The notes under the pieces were generated by a model. It was given only the letters and a program-made list of their open reading frames with translations. It searched no databases and had not been told where the DNA came from. The position numbers and the translations under genes were made by a program. Below, one piece after another: positions 1-5,070 of a stretch of DNA of 5,881 nt. Source of the DNA: Frankiales bacterium (GTDB taxonomy: Bacteria > Actinomycetota > Actinomycetes > Mycobacteriales > SCTD01); NCBI GenBank assembly GCA_025464795.1, contig JAODNB010000075.1, forward strand, positions 1 to 5,881, in the 5' to 3' direction. How positions within the stretch are numbered: position 1 is the stretch's first letter; every line of letters begins with the position of its first letter.

Positions 1-382
1 GCTTGGACGGTCGTCGGAAGGCTGGGTCGCGGCCGCCCACGACGACCTGCGTGACCAGCGACAGCACTCGCGCTGACAGCGACCGTCGGCGGAGCTCGTT
101 GTCGAGGGCCTGGGCCACCAGGTATCCGAGCTGGCCCTGGGACAGCGCCCCGCAGACATCCATCGGCATCGGCGGCACCTGTGCCGCAGCGAGCTCCTGC
201 TGAAGAAGGAGGCGGCCCACCTGGGGCCCGTTGCCGTGGGTGAGGACCAACGACCAGCCCGCAGCGACCAGGTCGGCGAGCGACGCGGCTGCTGCGGCCA
301 GGGCTGATCGCATCTCCTCGACGGAGCCCGTCGAGCGCGGTGGCGAGAGGGCGTTCCCTCCCAGCGCGACGACGACCCTCAT
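1..382 (-). CDS. arcC: Carbamate kinase, N-terminal 127 residues (gene runs off the left edge)
   Basis: Partial amino-acid-kinase-fold enzyme that interconverts ATP + carbamate and ADP + carbamoyl phosphate in the cytoplasm, usually making ATP in arginine or purine/allantoin breakdown. Reading the minus strand from the ATG at 382-380 gives family-specific blocks: VVVALGGNAL at residues 3-12 (phosphate-binding glycine loop), THGNGPQVG at 48-56, then PMDVCGALSQGQLGYL followed by a TQVVV...DPAF segment. These match the N-terminal third of carbamate kinases, usually about 310 residues. There is no in-frame stop before the edge. The segment after NAL is SPPRSTGS rather than the more usual RG(E/Q)-containing stretch, a mild divergence. 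An AGGGTG Shine-Dalgarno (388-393) lies 5 nt upstream and overlaps the stop codon of the preceding small gene, so the two are probably cotranscribed. Family assignment is firm. Which pathway it serves cannot be told without the genes to the left. Confidence 0.93.
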   Translation of the reverse strand, partial: MRVVVALGGNALSPPRSTGSVEEMRSALAAAAASLADLVAAGWSLVLTHGNGPQVGRLLLQQELAAAQVPPMPMDVCGALSQGQLGYLVAQALDNELRRRSLSARVLSLVTQVVVGGRDPAFRRPSK

Positions 383-391
383 CGCCGCACC

Positions 392-676
392 CTACGAGCC
401 GAGGTCTCCCTGGTGCGCGCGCGACGGGCGGACCTTGCGGGGTCGGGGCATCCGTGGGATCGGCCCCTCGGCGATCCGGTCACGGACGACGTCGAGCACG
501 GCGTCGCGGTCGAGAGGTTGGCCGTCGCGCTGCCAGGTGTGGCTCCCGCAGTGGCCGCAGGTGTAGAGCGCCAAGGTCGACGTGCGCTCCCCCAGCGGGG
601 ACGTCACCTCGATCGAGGTCATCGTCTTGCCGCAGCACAGCAGGTCCGTCAGCGAAGCGCGGTCGAGGCTGCTCAT
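392..676 (-). CDS. Small Cys-containing hypothetical protein, putative zinc-binding
   Basis: Unrecognised protein of 94 residues from the ATG at 676-674. Cysteines form two clusters: C14-C15 (LLCCGKTM) and C40-x2-C43 (YTCGHCGSHTW, with H42 and H46), a spacing that could make a small zinc ribbon; this is inference from the pattern. A following segment (about 57-70, LDRDAVLDVVRDRIAE) looks like one amphipathic helix, and the tail is rich in Arg and Pro and probably disordered. The frame remains open to a GTG at 697 (seven extra residues). Neither start has a clear Shine-Dalgarno, and the ATG was chosen because the conserved-looking part begins just after it. It ends 9 bp before the carbamate kinase start, so it is probably the first gene of that pair. 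Overlapping plus-strand open frames are judged shadows because this frame alone shows a metal-site pattern and operon-like spacing. Moderately sure that it is a gene; function unknown. Confidence 0.7.
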   Translation of the reverse strand: MSSLDRASLTDLLCCGKTMTSIEVTSPLGERTSTLALYTCGHCGSHTWQRDGQPLDRDAVLDVVRDRIAEGPIPRMPRPRKVRPSRAHQGDLGS

Positions 677-711
677 GCCCGTAGCGTGACCCGGCACCTG
701 CCGTAGCGACC

Positions 712-729
712 ATGGCCCGGATGGGCCAT
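712..729. promoter_or_regulatory. Perfect 7-bp hairpin between glucokinase and the small Cys-protein gene
   Basis: ATGGCCC, loop GGAT, then GGGCCAT form a perfect 7-bp stem with a 4-nt loop, 21 bp beyond the glucokinase stop codon and 35 bp before the ATG of the next gene. In the minus direction, the direction of the genes, no T-run follows. In the plus direction it is followed by CTTTGT, a weak T-rich tail, although no plus-strand gene needs ending there. It may be a tail-less terminator separating the two minus-strand transcripts, or an operator for the downstream pair. The sequence alone does not decide. Confidence 0.4.
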
Positions 730-750
730 CTTTGTCCGGTCCAGAGGGCT

Positions 751-1698
751 CTAGTCCAGGTGCCGGGCCAGGTCGGCCGCGCCGACCAGACCGGCCGAGT
801 TGGCGAGCGCCGCCTGCTTCACGGACCCGAACGGGCGGTGACCTCCGCCGGTGATCCGTTCCTGGTACACCCGGGTGGCCGGACCGAGCAGCAGGTCACC
901 GGTGTCAGCAACACCGCCCCCGATGACGAAGACCTCCGGGTCCAGCGACGCGCCCAGCGCGGCCAGGCCCACCCCGAGCCAGGTGCCGACGACCTCGAAG
1001 CAGGAACGCGCGGCGGGGTCGCCCTCCTGCGCGGCGGCCGTGACCTCCGGCGCCTCGATGCCCTCAGGATGACCGTTGCCCAGCTCGAGGAGCCGCGCGC
1101 CGTAGGCCTTCTCGACGTCGGCGATCTCCCGCGCCTCGTGCAGCAGGGCGCGTCCGGAGCAGTACTGCTCCCAGCACCCGCGCTGGCCACAACCGCACCG
1201 GCGACCGCCCTCGACGACCTGCATGTGACCGAACTCGGCGCCGATCCCGTAGCGCCCCCGGTAGAGCTTGCCGTCCAGCACGATGCCCCCGCCGATGCCC
1301 GTGCCGACGGTGACGCAGACCATGTGCTGCGACCCCCGACCTGCTCCGAAGCGGTACTCACCCCAGGCGGCGGCGTTGGCGTCGTTCTCGACCACCACGG
1401 GCAGACCGACCAGCCCCGAGACCTCGTCGCGGAGCGGCTCGTCCCGCCAGGCCAGGTTCGGGGCGAACAGGACGGTCGAGCGGTCCGCGTCGATGAAGCC
1501 GGCAGCCGCGATGCCCACAGCCTCCACCTCGTGGCACTGGCGGAGCTCCGTCACCAAGGCGGCGATGAGCTGCTCGACCTCAGCAGCCGAACCTGAGGGC
1601 GTCGGCTGACGGGTCTGCTGGAGGATCGTGCCGCTCTCGTCGACCACTCCGGCTGCGACCTTGGTCCCACCGACGTCGACGCCGATGGTGAGTGCCAC
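751..1698 (-). CDS. glk: ROK-family glucokinase
   Basis: Cytoplasmic kinase of 315 residues, the usual ROK length, expected to convert glucose to glucose 6-phosphate with ATP (some actinobacterial relatives also accept polyphosphate). Visible motifs: DVGGTK phosphate-binding loop at residues 8-13; END at 104-106 with D106 as likely catalytic base; VGTGIGGG at 131-138; EFGHM at 155-159 with sugar-contacting E155 and H158; and the ROK zinc site CGCGQRGCWEQ at 168-178 (C168, C170, C175, with H158 as fourth ligand). There is no N-terminal helix-turn-helix, so it is an enzyme rather than a ROK repressor. The GTG start at 1698-1696 is supported by GAGAGGG 5 nt upstream, and it begins one base after the stop of the preceding gene (TGAgGTG), implying translational coupling. 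It closely resembles the Streptomyces GlkA type, which is tied to carbon catabolite repression. Glucose is the likely substrate; another hexose or N-acetylmannosamine is less likely. Confidence 0.93.
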   Translation of the reverse strand: MALTIGVDVGGTKVAAGVVDESGTILQQTRQPTPSGSAAEVEQLIAALVTELRQCHEVEAVGIAAAGFIDADRSTVLFAPNLAWRDEPLRDEVSGLVGLPVVVENDANAAAWGEYRFGAGRGSQHMVCVTVGTGIGGGIVLDGKLYRGRYGIGAEFGHMQVVEGGRRCGCGQRGCWEQYCSGRALLHEAREIADVEKAYGARLLELGNGHPEGIEAPEVTAAAQEGDPAARSCFEVVGTWLGVGLAALGASLDPEVFVIGGGVADTGDLLLGPATRVYQERITGGGHRPFGSVKQAALANSAGLVGAADLARHLD

Positions 1699-1699
1699 C

Positions 1700-1999
1700 T
1701 CAGCCCTCTCGAACGTCGATGTGCTGCACTCGCGTGCCCGACCCGGGTGGCGTACCGGGCGCAGGGCTCATCGTCGTCTTCAGGGCAGCCACGAAGGACG
1801 CGGCAGCGTCGAGCAGGTGGTCCAGCGTCTCCGGCTTGACCTGACGCAGGGCCGCGACGGCCTGGCACACGGGGCACACCTGGCACTCCGAGGAGTCGGT
1901 GGCGAAGTGCTCTGTGTCGAAGCGGGTGCGGGCCCAGTCCTGCACCGCGCTGACCAGCTTCGCGGCCTCCTCAGCGGCGGAGCCCACGGGCTTGGTCAC
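1700..1999 (-). CDS. Small CxxCxxC protein upstream of glucokinase (DUF5304-like)
   Basis: A 99-residue soluble protein. Residues 8-35 (AAEEAAKLVSAVQDWARTRF region) are predicted amphipathic helix. Then comes a compact cysteine cluster C39-x2-C42-x2-C45 (ECQVCPVCQ), a second helix (about 55-75, PETLDHLLDAAASFVAAL), and a Gly/Pro-rich tail. The three cysteines suggest a metal or redox site, though a fourth ligand is not obvious. The pattern resembles the actinobacterial family I recall as DUF5304, which includes Streptomyces SCO2127, the gene beside glkA reported to raise glucokinase activity; this is from memory, not a search. The GTG start at 1999-1997 has a strong GGAGG 5 nt upstream (2005-2009) and overlaps the preceding ATPase stop by 4 bp (GTGA). 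Its own stop is one base before the glucokinase start. A partner or modulator of glucokinase is a reasonable inference, unproven here. Confidence 0.88.
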   Translation of the reverse strand: MTKPVGSAAEEAAKLVSAVQDWARTRFDTEHFATDSSECQVCPVCQAVAALRQVKPETLDHLLDAAASFVAALKTTMSPAPGTPPGSGTRVQHIDVREG

Positions 2000-3171
2000 G
2001 GCTGCCTCCAGAGCAACGGGTCGGGCTCGAACCGGACCACGAGACGCCCGTCGACGAGGCGGGCGCCGGCGACGTCACAGCGACGCAGCGCCGACGGCAG
2101 GGCCAGCAGCCTGCGGTGCCCCGCGACGGTCACGACGAGGTCGTCACCACTGCGCGCCAGGTCGACCTCCGACAGCCGGGCGAGCGGCAACGACAGCGAC
2201 AGCAGGAAGCCGTCGGCGTCGCGGCTCACCGACATCAGCTCTTCGGTGGACACCACGTCCAAGGGGTCGGTGACCCCGTAGAGGCGCGTCGCGAAGTCGA
2301 GCAGCTTGTCGGGTCCGACTGGTTCGGCAGCGGCATACGGGGCCACGAGGACCGGCAGCGGTGCAGCGTCCCGCCGGATGCCCTCCAGCTGGGTCGCCTG
2401 GGCCTCGACCCAGCCGGCCACCCAGGGGTCGTCGGAGGAGGGCAGCACCCGGTTCGCGACGAGTCCGTCGACGCGGTAGCCGTACAGGGCCAGAGAGGTG
2501 AGAGTGCGACGTGCCTCGGCCACGACCACGGCCTCGGGTGTGAGCACCAGCCGGACGGACGTCGTAGGGGCGGTCAGCAGGTCGCGCACCTCGGTCAGCT
2601 CGCCGTGCAGGCGGGCGACCGCCTCGAAGACGCCGTCCTCGGGAACGGCGGCGACCCTGGCGAGCAGGGGCCGGACGGCCTTCATGACGCGCCGCTGACC
2701 GGGGAAGACCTTCTCGACGTACCAGCGCAGCGCCTCGGGCAGCGCGAGCAGTCGCAGGGTCTCCCCCGTGGGCGCGCAGTCGACCACGACCACGTCGTAC
2801 AGACCGGAGGCCGCCTGCCGGCGCAGCTCGAGCAGCGCCAGGACCTCCTCAGCCCCGGGCAGCACCGTGAGCTCATCGGCCTGCAGGGCGTCCACGCCCG
2901 CGCGCTCGAGCACCGAGCGCAGGTAGTCCTGCACGTCACGCCACGACCGCTCGAAGGCACGCTGCCCGTCCACCTGCATCGCGAGCAGGCCGTCCGCGAC
3001 GAGCGAGGGCTCCGGACCGAGCTCCAGCCCGAGGGCGTCCGCGAGCGAGTGCGCCGGGTCCGTCGACAGGACCAGGGTCTTCAGGCCGCGCCTGGCCGCG
3101 AGCACGGCAGTTGCGGCTGCCGTCGTGGTCTTGCCGACGCCACCCTTGCCGGTGAAGAGCAGGACCCGCAC
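1996..3171 (-). CDS. ArsA/GET3-family ATPase with C-terminal HSP20-like domain
   Basis: Cytoplasmic SIMIBI-class ATPase of 391 residues. Motifs in order: deviant Walker A GKGGVGKTT at residues 8-16 with signature lysine K9; switch I STDPAHSLADAL at 36-47; switch II DCAPTGET at 131-138; TPE at 211-213; NRVLP at 240-244. The ATPase domain occupies about 1-305. The remainder (about 315-388) is beta-rich, with alternating hydrophobic strands, and fits the small HSP20-like domain found at the end of many bacterial ArsA homologues. It is a single ATPase domain, not the duplicated form of arsenite pumps, and its only cysteines are C132 and C365. Neither the arsenic-binding triad nor the GET3 zinc CxxC can therefore be present. 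The start is the GTG at 3171-3169, sharing one base with the stop of the SRPBCC gene (TAGTG). The open frame extends further upstream, but only as a shadow of that gene. The true client is unknown; arsenic transport is unlikely. Confidence 0.92.
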   Translation of the reverse strand: MRVLLFTGKGGVGKTTTAAATAVLAARRGLKTLVLSTDPAHSLADALGLELGPEPSLVADGLLAMQVDGQRAFERSWRDVQDYLRSVLERAGVDALQADELTVLPGAEEVLALLELRRQAASGLYDVVVVDCAPTGETLRLLALPEALRWYVEKVFPGQRRVMKAVRPLLARVAAVPEDGVFEAVARLHGELTEVRDLLTAPTTSVRLVLTPEAVVVAEARRTLTSLALYGYRVDGLVANRVLPSSDDPWVAGWVEAQATQLEGIRRDAAPLPVLVAPYAAAEPVGPDKLLDFATRLYGVTDPLDVVSTEELMSVSRDADGFLLSLSLPLARLSEVDLARSGDDLVVTVAGHRRLLALPSALRRCDVAGARLVDGRLVVRFEPDPLLWRQP

Positions 3172-3605
3172 TAGCGGAGAGACTCCACGCGCTTCTTGAG
3201 CTCTTTGAGCGCGGTGTCGATGATGATCTTCTCCGCCTTGCGCTTCATGAGGCCGATCATCGGCATCTTGATGTCCATGGTCAGCAGGTAGACCACTTTC
3301 GTCCCTGAACCGTCGGACGACAGCGCGTAGGACCCCTTCTGGGACTTCTGCAGCTTGCTCGGCTCCGCCAGCGTCCACGAGACGCCGTCGGCCGCCCACG
3401 TGTAGTCCAGGGTGTACTCGTCGGACAGGCCGCTCTGGCTCATCGTGAACGTCACCTTGGCGGGTCCGTCCGCGCCGGGCTCAGCGATCGTCGCGCGGGA
3501 GATGCCGTTGGTCCACGTCGGGTACTGCTCGACGTCGCGGATGACGGCCAGGACCTCCTCCGGGCTGGCGTCGATCGTGATGCTCGAGCTCGCCTGATCT
3601 GCCAT
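3171..3605 (-). CDS. SRPBCC (START/Bet v 1-like) ligand-binding protein
   Basis: A 144-residue single-domain protein of the polyketide cyclase/dehydrase type. It opens with a strand (SSSITIDAS), then the hallmark helix ASPEEVLAVIRDVEQYPTW (about 13-31), a run of antiparallel strands (VTFTMSQSG, EYTLDYTWA, VSWTLAEPS, GSYALSSD, TKVVYLLTMDI), and a long basic C-terminal helix (about 118-142, LMKRKAEKIIIDTALKELKKRV) that normally closes a hydrophobic pocket. No catalytic motif is recognisable, so binding of a lipid or other hydrophobic ligand is likelier than catalysis. The ATG start (3605-3603) lacks a good Shine-Dalgarno but lies 9 bp after the phosphoesterase stop. The stop shares a base with the start of the ArsA-like ATPase, strong evidence of coupled expression. 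It resembles Mycobacterium TB16.3 (Rv2185c), which I recall also sits next to an ArsA-like ATPase gene. Family clear, ligand unknown. Confidence 0.92.
   Translation of the reverse strand: MADQASSSITIDASPEEVLAVIRDVEQYPTWTNGISRATIAEPGADGPAKVTFTMSQSGLSDEYTLDYTWAADGVSWTLAEPSKLQKSQKGSYALSSDGSGTKVVYLLTMDIKMPMIGLMKRKAEKIIIDTALKELKKRVESLR
3176..3186 (-). promoter_or_regulatory. Small hairpin covering the ArsA-like gene's Shine-Dalgarno
   Basis: On the minus strand GGAG, loop TCT, CTCC forms a 4-bp stem ending 4 nt before the GTG start of the ATPase. GGAG is the only Shine-Dalgarno candidate there, though its spacing (11 nt) is long. It lies inside the end of the SRPBCC gene, so ribosomes finishing that gene would open the stem, which fits translational coupling. 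The stem is very short and could be chance. Confidence 0.25.
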
Positions 3606-3614
3606 ACGGGAAGT

Positions 3615-4382
3615 CTAGAGGTCGAGCACGAAGGGAGCGCCGGTCCCCCGGAAGTGGCCGACGTTGATGCACTCGGTCCTCCCGATCCGGACCCGAGGCT
3701 GCAGCGGCTGGTGCACGTGCCCGAACAGGGCGAGGGCCGGCTGCGTGTCGCGGATCAGCCCGAGCGTCGCCTTGCTGCCTCGCTCGAACCGGCGGGCCTC
3801 CACGTCGTAGAGCAGCTCCGGTACGTCGGGTGGGATGTGGCAGGCGAGCACGTCCACCGGGCCCAGCGCGCCCACCTTGGCGGCGTACTCGTCGTCCGAG
3901 ACCTCGTACGGGGTGCGCATAGGGGTCGTCAGCCCACCCCCGACGAAGCCCCAGGTGAGGCCGCCGATCTGGGCGGTCTGCCCGTCCAGCACCGTCTGCC
4001 CCGGCCTGAGGTAGTCCGGCCAGAGGGAGGGCACGTCGACGTTGCCGTAGGTCAGGTAGGTGGCGGCAGGCATCACGGCGAACAGGGCCTCGTACTGCTC
4101 CCGGACCTTCTCCTGGAGCACCGCCTGAGGGTCGCCGCCGAGCGAGGCCCACAGCGACCGGGACCAGGCTCGGGCGTCGTCGAACTGCTTGGCGCTGCGG
4201 AGGGCGATGAGGGTCGTCGCCGCCTCGACCCCGAAGAGGCTGGCGAAGATCCCGCCCGCGGGGTCCTGGTAGTCGAGGAAGAGCACGAGGTCGCCCAAGC
4301 AGACCAGGACGTCCGCTCCCTCGGACGCCCTCGCCAGCGCCTCGACGCTGCCGTGGACGTCGCTCACCACGTGGACCCGCAC
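3615..4382 (-). CDS. Calcineurin-like metallophosphoesterase
   Basis: A 255-residue soluble phosphoesterase with the full binuclear metal-site set in order: DVH (D8, H10), GD (D31), GNVD (N114), CHIPP (H182) and GHVHQP (H222, H224). The fourth usual block is GNVD instead of the commoner GNH(D/E). The bridging asparagine is kept, but the histidine that assists leaving-group protonation is replaced by valine, which suggests a phosphodiesterase activity of the YfcE-like kind or altered substrate choice. No signal peptide or membrane segment is present, so it acts in the cytoplasm. An insertion of about 60 residues (about 35-100, rich in helix) separates the second and third motifs and may shape the substrate site. 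The GTG start (4382-4380) places DVH at the expected position close to the N terminus. It begins 25 bp after the zinc-ribbon gene and ends 9 bp before the SRPBCC gene. Substrate unknown. Confidence 0.9.
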   Translation of the reverse strand: MRVHVVSDVHGSVEALARASEGADVLVCLGDLVLFLDYQDPAGGIFASLFGVEAATTLIALRSAKQFDDARAWSRSLWASLGGDPQAVLQEKVREQYEALFAVMPAATYLTYGNVDVPSLWPDYLRPGQTVLDGQTAQIGGLTWGFVGGGLTTPMRTPYEVSDDEYAAKVGALGPVDVLACHIPPDVPELLYDVEARRFERGSKATLGLIRDTQPALALFGHVHQPLQPRVRIGRTECINVGHFRGTGAPFVLDL

Positions 4383-4407
4383 AGCGACCAGCCTAGGAGC
4401 CGCCCGG

Positions 4408-4935
4408 TCAGGGGGTGCTGACGACGGCCGGTGAGCTGGGGAGCGGCGTGACGTGGTCCGGCGGCGGGCTGCTTGTCAGCAGGAGCGTGATGATCGCGAG
4501 CGGGATGAGGAGCACAGCGACGAGGCCGAGCGCCAGCGCGATGCGACGGCCGCGGCTGAGCCGGCCGATGTCCCCGACGACGGGCAGGACCAGCACGGGC
4601 TGCTCGCCTGAGCGCATCGCGGCCAGGAACGGCTGCTGGCAGACGCCGCAGACGTCCGCCGTCATCGGGTTGACGGCCTGGCACATCCCGCAGGGCCAGG
4701 AGGCCTCCGCACGAGGTTCGCCGAGGACCTCGGACAGCGGCTGGGTCAGCGGGTCCGGCGCGGGCGGGCCGTAGGAGGCGGTCGGTGCCGGCGCGATGGG
4801 GGCCTGGGCAGGGACGACAGCGGGCTCAGGAGCCTGAGGTCGCAGGTCGGTGTGGCAGAGCATGCACCAGGGGGCATCGGGGCGCACAGCAGCGCCGCAC
4901 GACGGGCACGCAGCCGTGCGGGGCACTTCGGTCAC
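4408..4935 (-). CDS. Double zinc-ribbon protein with one C-terminal transmembrane helix
   Basis: Protein of 175 residues, first gene of the minus-strand train. It carries two zinc ribbons, each C-x2-C-x10-C-x2-C: C10/C13/C24/C27 (CPSCG...CMLC) and C82/C85/C96/C99 (CGMC...CGVC). They are joined by a Pro/Ala-rich flexible linker (about 33-80). A basic stretch (RLSRGRR, 125-131) precedes one hydrophobic helix (about 132-154, IALALGLVAVLLIPLAIITLLL), followed by a short Pro/Ser tail. By the positive-inside rule the ribbons face the cytoplasm and the tail faces outward. No enzyme domain is seen; a scaffold or sensor at the membrane is an inference. The GTG start at 4935-4933 was chosen because GGGAG lies 5 nt upstream (4941-4945). 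A TTG at 4998 in the same frame would add 21 residues with no such signal. Homologous function is unknown to me. Confidence 0.85.
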   Translation of the reverse strand: MTEVPRTAACPSCGAAVRPDAPWCMLCHTDLRPQAPEPAVVPAQAPIAPAPTASYGPPAPDPLTQPLSEVLGEPRAEASWPCGMCQAVNPMTADVCGVCQQPFLAAMRSGEQPVLVLPVVGDIGRLSRGRRIALALGLVAVLLIPLAIITLLLTSSPPPDHVTPLPSSPAVVSTP

Positions 4936-4940
4936 GTCCG

Positions 4941-4945
4941 CTCCC
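4941..4945 (-). promoter_or_regulatory. Ribosome binding site of the double zinc-ribbon gene
   Basis: GGGAG on the minus strand, 5 nt before the GTG at 4935, inside a longer purine-rich run that begins AAGGGGGG. It decides the start codon in favour of 4935 over the TTG at 4998. Confidence 0.7.
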
Positions 4946-4959
4946 ACCCCCCTTGCCTC

Positions 4960-4972
4960 GGCAGGCCCTGCC
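4960..4972. repeat. Perfect 13-bp palindrome in the divergent intergenic region
   Basis: GGCAGG, central C, CCTGCC, 25 bp upstream of the zinc-ribbon gene's start codon, therefore probably in its leader or over its promoter. It could be a repressor site or a leader hairpin; in GC-rich DNA a palindrome of this length may also be chance. No matching minus-strand promoter hexamers could be placed with confidence around it. Confidence 0.35.
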
Positions 4973-5006
4973 CGGCGCTTGAACGAGTCTGCACGCAACG
5001 GACCGC

Positions 5007-5036
5007 GTGACCCGCGTCACCGCCAACAGCTAAGTT
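5007..5036 (+). promoter_or_regulatory. Candidate promoter of the acyl-CoA synthetase gene, with dyad over the -35
   Basis: A -35-like GTGACC (5007-5012), 18-bp spacer, and -10-like TAAGTT (5031-5036, fitting the actinobacterial TANNNT form) would start transcription near 5043 and give a leader of about 28 nt. The -35 is embedded in the dyad GTGAC-CCGC-GTCAC (5007-5020), a typical operator position. The -10 lies in the only AT-richer patch of the intergenic region. Inferred from pattern only. Confidence 0.45.
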
Positions 5037-5042
5037 GGCAAC

Positions 5043-5056
5043 ACACGTGTCACACG
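5043..5056. repeat. Two interlocking palindromes near the predicted transcription start
   Basis: ACACGTGT (5043-5050) is a perfect 8-bp palindrome, and CGTGT-C-ACACG (5046-5056) is a perfect 11-bp one sharing five bases with it. They lie between the proposed -10 and the Shine-Dalgarno, where a bound repressor would block initiation. Which of the two, if either, is a true operator is not clear. Confidence 0.35.
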
Positions 5057-5057
5057 C

Positions 5058-5063
5058 GAGGAG
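5058..5063 (+). promoter_or_regulatory. Ribosome binding site of the acyl-CoA synthetase gene
   Basis: GAGGAG, 7 nt before the GTG at 5071, a near-ideal Shine-Dalgarno that fixes the start of this gene. Confidence 0.8.
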
Positions 5064-5070
5064 ACAGCTG

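Noticed and set aside
677..697. GTG at 697 as the start of the small Cys protein
   Set aside because: It cannot be excluded, but it has no Shine-Dalgarno advantage and the seven added residues look unconstrained; the ATG at 676 was preferred.
712..1596. Long plus-strand open frame (294 codons) opposite the glucokinase gene
   Set aside because: It mirrors the glucokinase, whose minus-strand product has every ROK motif. The plus-strand product has no recognisable domain and such shadows are normal in GC-rich DNA.
1996..3171. Arsenic resistance function for the ArsA-like gene
   Set aside because: Single ATPase domain, no arsenite-binding cysteine triad, and no arsB, arsD, arsR or arsC nearby.
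2116..3174. Long plus-strand open frame (352 codons) opposite the ArsA-like gene
   Set aside because: Product is low-complexity, rich in Gln, Arg, Gly and His, with no fold pattern. The opposite strand has a complete ATPase motif set.
3172..3399. N-terminal extension of the ArsA-like protein by 76 codons
   Set aside because: The extension lies wholly within the SRPBCC gene in another frame and is low-complexity. ArsA proteins begin a few residues before the Walker A motif, matching the GTG at 3171.
3654..4421. Plus-strand open frame of 255 codons opposite the phosphoesterase
   Set aside because: Antisense shadow of a gene with all metal-binding motifs; no domain and no good ribosome binding site.
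4936..4998. Upstream TTG start for the zinc-ribbon protein
   Set aside because: It would add 21 residues of no recognisable character and has no Shine-Dalgarno, whereas the GTG at 4935 has GGGAG at ideal spacing.
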